Of a stretch of 33,657 bases of DNA, positions 11,103-21,400 are shown one piece after another. The DNA is from Azolla pinnata (lineage: Eukaryota; Streptophyta; Polypodiopsida; Salviniales; Salviniaceae): NCBI GenBank assembly GCA_037176905.1, contig JBBBWG010027457.1, positions 22,457 through 56,113 on the forward strand, read 5' to 3'. Position 1 is the stretch's first letter; every line of letters begins with the position of its first letter. Below the pieces are notes generated by a model, which had not been told where the DNA came from, made no database searches, and saw nothing but the letters and a program-made list of their open reading frames with translations. Position numbers and translations under genes: made by a program.

Positions 11103-14063
11103 TTATAGCCTACAAAATGCCAGAGACTCTCTAAAATGGTATGCTTTTTCAAGACTGTAGCTGTTTGAGTAGATGTTTGACAGTAACATGTATCCTGCAG
11201 CGTTCTTAGGATCGAGTTGTTGGAGGTGCTCAAAAGCCCAATCTCCGGTAGTAATGTGCTTGTATTTAGCGGATGAACCCAATAAATTTATCCACATTGC
11301 TGAATCAGGCTGGAATGGAATTCCTGAAAGTAGCGCCGTTGCCTCATCTAGACATCCAGCACGGCCAAGAGCATCTATCATGCAAACAGTGTGTTGCACT
11401 GAAGCAACAAGGCCAGCTGTTTCAGTCATTGTATTGTAAACATGGTAAGCCTCTTCAATTAATCCTCCATGACTACATGCAGATAGAATGCATACAAATG
11501 TAGCGCCGTTTGGAACAATCCCTTCTTCTTGCATTCCTTCAAGGCAGTGCAACACAAAGGCGTAATCGCCGTGCTCGCCGTAACTGTCCATTATACTGTT
11601 CCACGAGACGATTGATCGTATTTGCATCAGCTGGAAAACTGCGCTTGCGTCGTTAATGCTGCCACACTTTGCGTATACGACAATCAAGGTGTTTTGAACC
11701 ATGATATTGGATTCGAATCCTTGACAGATCATGTCGATGTGTAGTACTCTTACAGCCGAGAGGCCTGCCACATCCGAGAGGGATTTCATAACACTCACAT
11801 ATGTGATCGGATCGAGCTGCACTACGTCTTCACGCTGCATCTCTCGGAAAAGTTGAAAAGCTTTTTCATTCATGTCCAACTCAGAGAGCCCCCACATCAG
11901 CGAATTCCATGCTACCGCTTGCACTTTCGCCAAGCTCTCAAACACTTTCAATGTGGCAATAATGTCGCCCATCTTTGCATACATAGAGACCATTGCGTTT
12001 CCAACAAAGCCATCTGAATTCATTCCTCGCTTCATGACTTCACTATGAACAAACTCTCCGTATCTCTTAGACTTCGTGTTTGCACATGCTTTCGCCATGC
12101 ATGCGAATGTGACATGATCTGGATCGAACCCTGCCGCTTGCATCTTGTCGAATAAATAGAAAGCTTCCTCACAATGCCAGTTCTGCACATGTGCGGAAAT
12201 GATGGAACTCCAAGATATCACGTCTTTTCCTTGCAACTTCTTAAACACATCGTATGCATCTTCTAGGTTGCCACATTTACCGTACAAATCCACCAACGCA
12301 TTCGCAATCATGGAGAGTGAATCACCTCCATTTTTTACAACGTCTAGATGGATCAGTTTTCCCTTGTCGATAGCTCCGACTCTTGAACATGCAGTCAACA
12401 CACTGCATGATGTGACCTCACAATGAGACGAGCAATTTTGTTGCATCTTCTCATACATGTATAGAGCTTCTTGAGAATGCCCATTGTCTGATAATGATGA
12501 TATAAGCACATTCCAACAGGCAGCGTCTCTATTGGGCATATTTTCAAATACATTGTATGCATCCTGAATGCTACCACATTGTGCATACATGTCGATCAAT
12601 GCAGTAGCAATGTGCAGATCCAAATAGAACCCTTGTTTCAAAATATGGCTGTGGACTAACCTCCCTTGTTCCATAGCTAGCATGCTCATGCATGACTTTA
12701 AAAGACATAGAAATAGAACTTTATCCGGTTCAACATCACTTTGCATCATCTTGGCAAGCAAGTAAAGTGACTGCTCTTCCTGTCCACTATCAATATATGC
12801 TTTACTCATCACAGCTAACAAAACATTATCGTTCCTTGGCGACATATCAAACACCTTCTTTGCATCACCCAACTTACCCGACCTAGCATACATTTCAACT
12901 AAAGAGCTTTGTATATATGGGTCTAAGTCGATTCCTATATGAAACATATGAGCATGGATGAAATGTCCACTAGCTATGTCTCCCATACCAGTGCATGCCT
13001 TGATAAGATGCAAGTATGTGATATTATCGGGAGGCGGAATCCTCTCCTTCTGCATTTCCTTGAAGAGTTCCACAGCCTCTTGACCCCGGCCATGTTGCAG
13101 ATATCCAGCAACCATGGAGGACCATAAAACTACTGCACTTCGTGAGGACAATCTGTTGAAAACAATGCATGATTCATCAAAGCTGCCACATTTGGAATAC
13201 GTATCAACAAGTGCATTACCTATGTGAAGATCTAGCTCGAACCCTGCTTTGACTATGTCCATATAGAGCATTTTCACCCCGTCTAGATCACACGTAAACG
13301 CACATGCTTTGAGCATGCCTAAAAATGCTGCAATGTTTGCTTGAAACCCCTCTTTTTTCATACTGTCATAGTAGCGAAAAGCATCCAAATGACATCCATG
13401 TTGAACAGATTCACAAATCAACGCTGACCAACAAGCTGAATCGCGAATCGGGAGCATGTCGAGCACAATAAAAGCATCAGCAAGTGACCCACATCTAGAA
13501 TACATCTTAATCAGTATGCTTCCAAGAAACAAATGCTGGTGAAGACCTTGTCGAATGGTATCGGAATGAATCAGCCTTCCTTCCGGAAGCGCGGAGACAT
13601 TTATGCATGCCTTGAGGACGTAAATAAAAGCCTCAACAGTAGTGTGCGAGGTCGATCCTTGCATCTTCGCGTACAAGAGCATGGTTTCTTCGTACAAGCC
13701 ATTCTGCACGTATGCACACATGATGGCACTCCATGCGTAAGGATGCGGTTCAGGGGAGGTTTGGAAGACGTGGGCGGCTTCGCCGATGCTCCCGCGAGAA
13801 GAGAACATGTCGATGAGTTGAGAGGAGAGCTGGGCGTGGCGCTGCAAGCCGCTGTCTTTGATCAGGGTGTGGACCTTCCGGCCCAGCTCCAAGCTGCGCT
13901 GCCGCTTGCATTCTCGGAGCAAATGGGCGAGGATCTCGACGGGAATGGGGGCTCTGGGCTTGATGAAGGTGTCGACATACCGGATTGCCTCCGCGAGTCC
14001 GCCATGGCTGCACAATCTGTGCAGGTAGGGGAAGGAGGAATGGTGGGCACAATATGTGCCCAT
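11103..14063 (-). CDS. PLS-class pentatricopeptide repeat protein with E1-like end, no DYW domain
   Basis: An intronless frame of 986 aa from the ATG at 14061-14063. The frame stays open upstream but has no earlier ATG. The protein is built almost entirely of PPR motifs in P-L-S order. The recurring S-type signature (for example ALIDMYAQCGSIQDAYNVF, NALVDLYGKCGNLEDAYDVF) occurs eight or nine times, implying roughly 25 motifs. The C-terminus (SAMWINLLGSSAKYKH, LDPKNAAGYMLLSNIYS) matches an E1-like motif and then stops, so E+ and DYW deaminase parts are absent. PLS proteins bind organelle RNA, mostly as C-to-U editing or processing factors; one lacking DYW would need a deaminase partner for editing. 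The N-terminus is compatible with mitochondrial or plastid import, but I cannot tell which. It is divergent with the tomosyn gene. Confidence 0.93.
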   Translation of the reverse strand: MGTYCAHHSSFPYLHRLCSHGGLAEAIRYVDTFIKPRAPIPVEILAHLLRECKRQRSLELGRKVHTLIKDSGLQRHAQLSSQLIDMFSSRGSIGEAAHVFQTSPEPHPYAWSAIMCAYVQNGLYEETMLLYAKMQGSTSHTTVEAFIYVLKACINVSALPEGRLIHSDTIRQGLHQHLFLGSILIKMYSRCGSLADAFIVLDMLPIRDSACWSALICESVQHGCHLDAFRYYDSMKKEGFQANIAAFLGMLKACAFTCDLDGVKMLYMDIVKAGFELDLHIGNALVDTYSKCGSFDESCIVFNRLSSRSAVVLWSSMVAGYLQHGRGQEAVELFKEMQKERIPPPDNITYLHLIKACTGMGDIASGHFIHAHMFHIGIDLDPYIQSSLVEMYARSGKLGDAKKVFDMSPRNDNVLLAVMSKAYIDSGQEEQSLYLLAKMMQSDVEPDKVLFLCLLKSCMSMLAMEQGRLVHSHILKQGFYLDLHIATALIDMYAQCGSIQDAYNVFENMPNRDAACWNVLISSLSDNGHSQEALYMYEKMQQNCSSHCEVTSCSVLTACSRVGAIDKGKLIHLDVVKNGGDSLSMIANALVDLYGKCGNLEDAYDVFKKLQGKDVISWSSIISAHVQNWHCEEAFYLFDKMQAAGFDPDHVTFACMAKACANTKSKRYGEFVHSEVMKRGMNSDGFVGNAMVSMYAKMGDIIATLKVFESLAKVQAVAWNSLMWGLSELDMNEKAFQLFREMQREDVVQLDPITYVSVMKSLSDVAGLSAVRVLHIDMICQGFESNIMVQNTLIVVYAKCGSINDASAVFQLMQIRSIVSWNSIMDSYGEHGDYAFVLHCLEGMQEEGIVPNGATFVCILSACSHGGLIEEAYHVYNTMTETAGLVASVQHTVCMIDALGRAGCLDEATALLSGIPFQPDSAMWINLLGSSAKYKHITTGDWAFEHLQQLDPKNAAGYMLLSNIYSNSYSLEKAYHFRESLAFCRL

Positions 14064-14101
14064 GATGGACCTCAACAAATCATCAAAACAAAGAGATTCC
14101 A

Positions 14102-14153
14102 GTTTAGGGTTTGATCAGCTCTGGTGTCCATGTTTAGGGTTCCAAGTTTAGGG
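14102..14153. promoter_or_regulatory. Three telo-box-like motifs just upstream of the PPR start
   Basis: TTTAGGG-type motifs occur at about 14102, 14133 and 14146 on the + strand. On the coding strand of the PPR gene they read as AAACCCTAA-like boxes, within 90 bases of its ATG. Telo-boxes in plants are bound by TRB/telobox factors and are common near starts of genes for translation and organelle biogenesis. The function here is inferred. Confidence 0.6.
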
Positions 14154-14731
14154 CTAATCGATCGGGAGATCGATCGGGAGATAGATCTCTGATTGTACGG
14201 ATCGACCGCTCTTCTGCCTTTGGTTCGATGTCAAGGGCATTGTCTGCGATTTTCGAATTCGATCTGCAATACGGAAAAGGCAGAGGCTGTATAGACCTTG
14301 GATTTGGGGGGGGGCTTTTAGATCGCGGAACCATGTAAGATGTCGAGTTCCTGCGACGGATTCCCAGGATTGCCGCTTTCCAATTTGCCGTTTCCGCGGT
14401 TGGGTCCGGATTCATGCAGATTGCAGCATTCGATTGTGCGCATCTTTAATCTGGCCGAAAAAAGAACGCTGCGATTCAAAATTAGCGGAGGAGAAACCGG
14501 CATCGACAAGCTGAGGATCGAGACCAAAGGCCATGGTTTCGATATAGCACGGCTCGATCGAGAAGGGATCGATCAATCGAAAGTCGTATTGCTCTTGTCA
14601 TCCGTTCTTCGCGACATGGAATCCGATCTCGTCGTGGCCTAAAAACACGCCAGATATCAGATCATTGCATCGCATTGCAGACAATGCTCGTCCTCGATCC
14701 AGATTTGTTGCTACTACTGCAGATATATCTC

Positions 14732-14771
14732 TTTAGGGTTTAGGATTTAGGGTTTAGGATTTAGGGCTTAG
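14732..14771. promoter_or_regulatory. Short interstitial TTTAGGG cluster (telo-box cluster)
   Basis: Four plant telomere-type units, variably separated by TTAGGA spacers (TTTAGGGTTTAGGA pattern, last unit TTTAGGGCTTAG), lie in about 40 bases upstream of the tomosyn gene. The array is far too short for a telomere and the flanks are unique. A regulatory telo-box cluster or a small telomere-repeat insertion are both possible. Confidence 0.65.
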
Positions 14772-15111
14772 AGCAATGGCAAGAAGGAAACCAATAGAAG
14801 AAGAAGAAGAAGAAGAAGAAGAAGAAGAAGAAGAGGGAGGAAGAAGAAGAGGAAGAGGAAGAAGAAGAATGCAAAGAATGTGATGTGGGTTCCCTTCAAA
14901 CAGCCATGGTGTATACCTTCAAAGCTCTTTGATTATCACACATGGCAGCGTCAATGGTGTGACTTTTGAGGCCGAAGGGCATTCCAAGCTTGAAGAATCA
15001 ACTGCCCGGAGCTGAAGGGAAATTGGCAAGAGCAGCAGCAGCAGCAGAAGAGGAGAGACAGAGCTCTATGATGAACATTTCGATCCAAGTACGTTTCCCC
15101 ACATCCCCGAT

Positions 15112-15116
<5 letters not shown>

Positions 15117-15194
<78 letters not shown>
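15117..15194. repeat. Long perfect (CT)n microsatellite, about 39 units
   Basis: An uninterrupted CT run of about 78 bases. Depending on which first exon is used, it lies in the 5' leader, the promoter or the first intron of the tomosyn gene. Its length makes it prone to slippage and assembly error, so the true length is uncertain. Confidence 0.95.
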
Positions 15195-15197
<3 letters not shown>

Positions 15198-15414
15198 GTG
15201 CGTGTTGGCATTGAAATGAATGGTCAAATGGGTTTCTTGGAACTATTCAAAATTTGGGCTTTTTTTTTTCTCTGTTCCATCCCCGGATTGTTCTGTCATC
15301 ACCGTGATTTCCTGTTCCCGACCTCAGAAGAGAGGACTAGAACCATTCTTAGGTTAGAAGGAAAACAATACAGAGAGACAGCCAAACCCGATTATGTTTT
15401 CCAATAGACCCAAA

Positions 15415-18400
15415 ATGAAAACTTCTCCCCAGGTGCGTTTGTCTCTCTCTCTCTGTGCCTCTCTTTGCAGCTTTAATAGAAATCAGTCTATTGATTTTTC
15501 TCTCTGCATAGAATGACTTTGTTTGCATAGATCTGATGTTCCTCTCCCTGTGTTAAAAGTGCTAAAAAATCGAGCTGTAAGGTAGCTTCTACTTCGCCAT
15601 TCCACAATATATATTTCCCATGTCATTTTGTCTCAGATCAGTGCTATGCACACGTATCATTATTTTTTCCCCTAATTATCAGTGATATCTGGTCTCAGTA
15701 TATGCATTGACATTGTACTACATAAGGACAATGCTGTTGTTTCTGGATATTGATTGGAATTGATATTTTTGTGTGTATTTGCATCGCATTAGGCAATTAT
15801 ACCGTGATTGTAAATTTGGTGTTCCTTTGAATACTGGATGCTAAGTTAGACAAACAGCCCGTGACTTGGATCCATAACTTTAAGATTGCGATAGAAACTC
15901 TGAGGGGACTCAATCCATGCCTCTTTTCTCTCTAGCTGAATAAGAAATCACCAATGACTTTGTCAACCTTTGAGTAAGTTAGTGCATATGGATGATGGAT
16001 CCTAGAGAACCCCTAGGGATATAGTTTCTCCATGCTAAAAACATTTAGTATTGAAGCAAGATGCCATAACACTAGCCTTACAAGAGCAAATACAGCCATC
16101 ATTGTCACTGTCCTTTCAGCTCTGATTATCTTATGGTACGCAAGTAATTTTTGCCCAAATCATTGGCAAGTTTAGAATGCAAATGTTCGCTCCAATGATC
16201 TCCTGTCGTATTGAGGGAGGTGATAGGTGATACACATCAATGCCACCTCCGGTCATACATTGGGTCAGTATTTAAGCAGTCTGTATAACATACCACATCA
16301 ATGCTACCTCCAGGGATATATTGGGTCCGTATTTAAGCAGTCTGTATAGCATACCACACCAATGCCACCTCCCAGGGCCAAGTCATTATTTGATCTGGCT
16401 GATATTTCTGGTGTAGTACCTATTCCCTAGTATTGAGGGAGTTGATATGTGATGGGGCAATCTCTTATTGAATCCTGTCTTATAGATAGTTGGTACATAT
16501 ATTTCTCTGTCTGAATGAGGAAGACCTTGTTCATTCCATAAATGAGAATATGGAAGTCAAGGTGTGAGTGACATCGTATTGTTTCTCTTGTCTTTCAGAC
16601 ATTTCTACCTGTCATAGGGAGGATGCTTTACATTTCCAAATGTCTAAAAGCATGATAACTATCGATGTGGTCTGAATAGAAATATACTGAAAGTGAATGT
16701 TTAGGATTTCCTTCACTCCATAGTTTATGTGAACTTTCTGTGATCACTGTGATTAGAATTTTATATTGGAGGTGAGATCTTATTTTATTTTCTACATGGT
16801 TGTGCTAAGCACATGTTTTAGCCTTATTTGTGGTTAATTTGGGATTGCAAAAGATTCCCGTGTGATAATATCCAAATGCATGTAAACTGTCAGCATGCTA
16901 ATGTTCATATTGTTGAACTTTGGAACTCTTGTTTATTTGTAGCCCATTCTTGTGCCACAGCAATGGAACAGAAATGCTGCTTTTCATAACCTTTTAAGGT
17001 TTTTACAGTTAATTGGTAAAGTGGATGCTTGAATCTTAACTTTAGTTGACATAATTCTTTGTAATTGTTATGTGTACTTCAGGGAAATGAATGGCAAATA
17101 CCAAAAGGAGGATTGGATCCATCATCTGTACGTTTAAGCCTTCAATTACATCATGGGATTCCTAGGACTTCATCCAAGCTTGCGTTTGATTCTGCACAAC
17201 GGTTATTGGCTATTGGAACATTGTACGCAATCTAAACATAGTTTTGAGTTTATTTCTTTGCTCAATAAGTTATCCAACTTCATAGATACGAGTTTCCTAT
17301 CTAGAAGGCTGTTTTCCTGATCTGGAACTATTTTTGGTACATAATTGCCAGAAAAGTGTGTTCTCATATTTCCTGATCTCAATCTCCCAAGCCCACTTTC
17401 AGCTGTGATCATTTCTCTCAATTTTATCAAGCAATGTCTTAACATTAGTTCAACAAAGAGGCAGGAGAGCTAAGGTAGTGTGTACTACAGAATCACATAG
17501 TCCTGTCTCCTGAGTCAATCATGAAAGCTTGAAAGTCTCTTAAATGTTGGAGCTTATATATAGAAAATCATCTTACAGTTTCCACTTTATGGAAGTGGAA
17601 AGACCTCTGCGAACTGGAAAACTTCTCATGCATTTACCAATTTGTGAAATATATGTATGATTTTCATCTAAACTAGAATGCTGGACACTTAAATCATTTT
17701 TTTGTGGAAGATATGAGCATTTATGAACTGTTTCAGAAACTTGATTGAAAGTCAGAGCTTTTTTTTCATTCCGGATTGGCTAATTTGGACTGATGAAGTC
17801 TATTACATGATCAAAACTAAACATATTCCTGATGCTGTATTGCTCCATCGAATTTCCTTTGATATTGTTTTAATATAGCAATTGTGTCAATTTTAGGGAT
17901 GGAAGGGTCAAGCTGATTGGGACTGATGGCATAGAAGGAATCTTAGTTTCCAATTCAAAATCACGGTGTAAATTCTTAGAGGTATTTGACATAAGTTGTT
18001 AGTTATGTTTGCTTGCGATATTCTTGGCTTTTATGTGGCAGTGGACTTGGATTGTTTTAAGTCGCTATCTCTTATTTTTATCAGTTTGCAAATAATCAAG
18101 GATTCATTATCAATATTACCGCAGAAAATGATTTAGAGGTAACATTTTTGATATATGGAAAATAGTTGAAATAAGGATTGATTGATATTTAGGACCGTCC
18201 ACTCGGACATTTGGAGATTTAATGGAAATAATGCTCTTATGGCTTAATCTGTTTGTGAAGGTGTGGGATTTGGAGAAGGGCATACTTGCCCATACTCATA
18301 GATGGCACACAGACATAACTGCCTTTGCAATAATTCAAGGCACACCTTTCATGTGAGATTGAACTTGGATTTTCAACCTTCATAACGATCAAACAAATTC

Positions 18401-21400
18401 TTTCCATGTAAGTTGCTAGTCGAATTGTAAATGCAGGTATCTTGGAGAGGATACAGGTGATGTTGCTGTTCTTGAGTACAATAAAGAGGAGGCAAAACTT
18501 CGTCAAATGCCATACAGTATTTCATCACGAGCTGCTTGTGGTAACAAAATCTATCTTTGATTGTGTTTAAGCTAGTCTAGTCTGGCTACATAGCATCAAG
18601 GGATTTGTTCAGACACATAAAGTGGAAACAGTGATCCTTTGATGTCCATTATATCTTCTCACAGTGACATACTTTTCCTTCGCTTTCAATCCTATGAGTT
18701 GATTGATGCCATCTATATGGCAATATGACAGCAAGAAATCTGTGCTAGTTGAAAAAGAAAATTAAATATAGTGAAGAATCATGTTCAGAATTTTTTAGAA
18801 ATCGAGAAGAGGTAGTTGACGTCTCAACCTGGAAGAGGATCAAGATTAAGTTCCATACATTTTTCTGAGAAGAGTGTTCATGATTGACATGGAATGACTT
18901 TCAAGAAGAGTGTTCCATACATTATAGTCAATGGACTGATAGTATGTTCTATCGAAACATCTGTATAATAAAAAGATCAGCAGTGCGACCTTTCAATATT
19001 TTGAAATCATAGAAATTTAGCAAAAGCACATGTTTTCTTTATTTACAGGAATATCAACTGAATTTGTGCATATAACTGGAGATTTTGCATTCTCCAAATT
19101 GTAATTCCAAACACATATAAAAACTGGTATAGGAAAACGAAAAGATAACTGCAGGTAAAAGAATTCCAAAAAACAACAGTGCAGGTTGATCCTAGAAGTA
19201 GTTCATGGGGAAAAACCAGATTGGAGTAAATTGTTTAGGTGACAAAGTTTCTGAGGAACTCTGTGCAAATCAATAACGTTTTGTGATGTAGAAAGGTAAT
19301 GACTCAACTGTGGAGAGCTGGCCTATTTGAGTACGACTCTGGAGATGGACTATTCTTACTATATTTTAACGAGTTGCATATTGACTATTTTCAGGGTTGA
19401 TGGCACAATCTTCTCCACCTTCACTGATTGGCATTCTACCTTTTCCAGAGACTCATCACAGCCGGTATATATTGTTGATAGTGCAAACTTCCCATGATGG
19501 AAGACAGCTAATAATGCATATTCTATTTCCATAAGATGAAAATGCATGATCTTATATGGTTTTGAGAAAATCAGAAAGGATCACTTCAGATGTTTGATGT
19601 CATAACTGCAGGGTATTGCTTGCTTATAGCAACGGTTTGCTTGTCATATGGGGTCTATATGATGCAACTGTAGTAAGGATTCAGAGTACATTGGCACCCA
19701 AAAATGAGCTTGATGATGGTTTCTGTAGTACAAGCGATCAGGAAGGAGAGGATAAAGATATTTGTTGTCTTTGTTGGGCTGATGCTTTCGGTGATTTATT
19801 GGCTGTGGGTTATACAGATGGTGACATTTGGCTTTGGAATACAACCAAGGTATCCCAAAAGCATGTATTATCATCAGATCCAAGTTTGCCCTCAATGAAA
19901 TTACAGCTATCTCAAGCGAAATCCAGATCACCAGTTCTTTCATTGCGATGGTGTGCCAGTGAAAAAGAGAGCATAAAAGACACTAATGGATACCTTTTCA
20001 TTTATGGTGGTGGCGAATTTGGATGCTCAGAAACATTGACGGTTAGCGTCTATGAATTCTTAGTCATCTTGTTTATACGTGTTTAGACTTCGTTTTGATT
20101 GCTGTGTACTTAAGTTTTCCGTTTCACTGTACTGTTGTTTTATTAGATGTTTGGATTGTTGGCCTTTAGAGTACATAAAAACTCAAAGAAAGAACACTGT
20201 AGCTGCTGCTGCTGCTGAACAGTTCCTTCTCTTCTGCTCGTCCTTGCTACTGCTGAAATCTTCTTTATCTCCATCTATTTCTTGATTTAACAAAGCAGCC
20301 TTTTTAGAGTTCTTTAGGAGTATTTCTTCTCATGATGAGAATCACTACTTAACATCACATGTCACATACTTGGACTCCTTGTCTAGGGGAATTTGAGTGT
20401 TCGCCATTGTCATGAATTAGAGTGGAAAGTAAGGGTTTGGAAACTAGGAAAAGAAGGGCAGGAAGCTAATGTGTACGCTTATGATGTATACATAATGAAT
20501 TGTGTTCTCTATATACTGAGCCACAGACTATGTTTGCAATAACATGAGTAGCATTAATTGTGCAGGCAGATGCCAGTCTAAAGTTAAATTACATTATTTA
20601 GTGGTATTATATGTATTTATAATGTTATGTTGTTTCTTTTACGCTAACAGATTTACCCATTGAAGACAGCAAATGAACAGATAGACCACCAAAATGTTCG
20701 TTATCTGGAACTCCCTTTGGAGGGTCTTTTTGAAGATATGATATTATTACCTAGGCCAGGTGGAACTCCAGTTGATCCAATCCCTGCTTTTCTAGTCCTC
20801 ACAAATCAAGGTCAATTGCATGCTTACGACACAGTCAATGTCAAAGCATACTTCTCAGATTTTGCAATAGGGTCTGAACCTATTGTAGAAGGTGTTCTTG
20901 TAAATCCATTTATAACTGAACCAACTATATCAGTTGCAAAAATAGCTCAGCTTACTAGGGATGAGAGAATTGCAGAGGTGCTTTCTCAGGTTCGCTCGAT
21001 AAAAACGAAGTTATTTATTGAATGAAATTTTTGCTCATCATAATGTTCAGATAATAATTTCTTATGATGCAGCTTCCCCATTCGAAAGGTAATCTACCAT
21101 CTGTTTTATCAGGTGGTACAAAATGGCCCATAACGGGAGGCTCATTTAACAAATCATCATTTAGGAATTTAATGGTCGGGACAGTTATCATAACTGGACA
21201 CATAGATGGGTCTCTAAATATTTGGGATGCGACCAACTCTACTGTTTCTCGGATATGCAGTTTGCCTCCAAGTGTAAATGTATGCTTTCTATACACTGAA
21301 GTTTTTTCTCGGACCACGCATTCCATTCCATGAAATAAAGACTTTATATTCTAGATTCTTATTTGGGTGCTTTTCCAACAAGATCTTTAGTGTCCGACTT

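Larger units (their letters stand above)
14064..15414. promoter_or_regulatory. Shared divergent promoter region between the PPR and tomosyn genes
   Basis: It contains telo-box motifs on both flanks, GATCGATCGGGAGA direct repeats at about 14157-14182, a GAA-rich stretch (about 14798-14870) and the long CT tract at 15117-15194. An ATG-started frame of 100 codons at 14340-14642 (+) matches no family I know and is overlapped by open frames on the other strand, so I do not call it a gene. Transcription starts cannot be fixed by eye. Confidence 0.55.

Noticed and set aside
14064-14078. An N-terminal extension of the PPR protein using an upstream TTG
   Set aside because: Plant nuclear genes start at ATG almost without exception, and the first in-frame ATG is at 14061-14063.
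13533-14114. 193-codon frame on the + strand opposite the PPR gene
   Set aside because: It is antisense to repeat-rich PPR coding sequence, has no domain, and its composition mirrors the - strand gene.
14340-14642. 100-codon + strand frame in the divergent promoter
   Set aside because: No recognised family, overlapped by open frames on the other strand, and no splice or regulatory support. It was kept only as a note in the promoter entry.
14732-14771. Telomere end
   Set aside because: Only a few TTTAGGG units with variant spacers and unique coding sequence on both sides, so it is interstitial.
14776-14883. ATG frame encoding a Glu run then an Arg/Gly run
   Set aside because: It is a translation of the GAA-rich repeat and stops soon after; low-complexity frames like this carry no evidence of a gene.
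16032-16175. A 47-aa ATG-started frame with a hydrophobic centre in tomosyn intron 1
   Set aside because: It has no donor or acceptor that joins it in phase to 17083, ends in a stop, and matches no tomosyn N-terminus; this length is expected by chance in a 1.6 kb intron.
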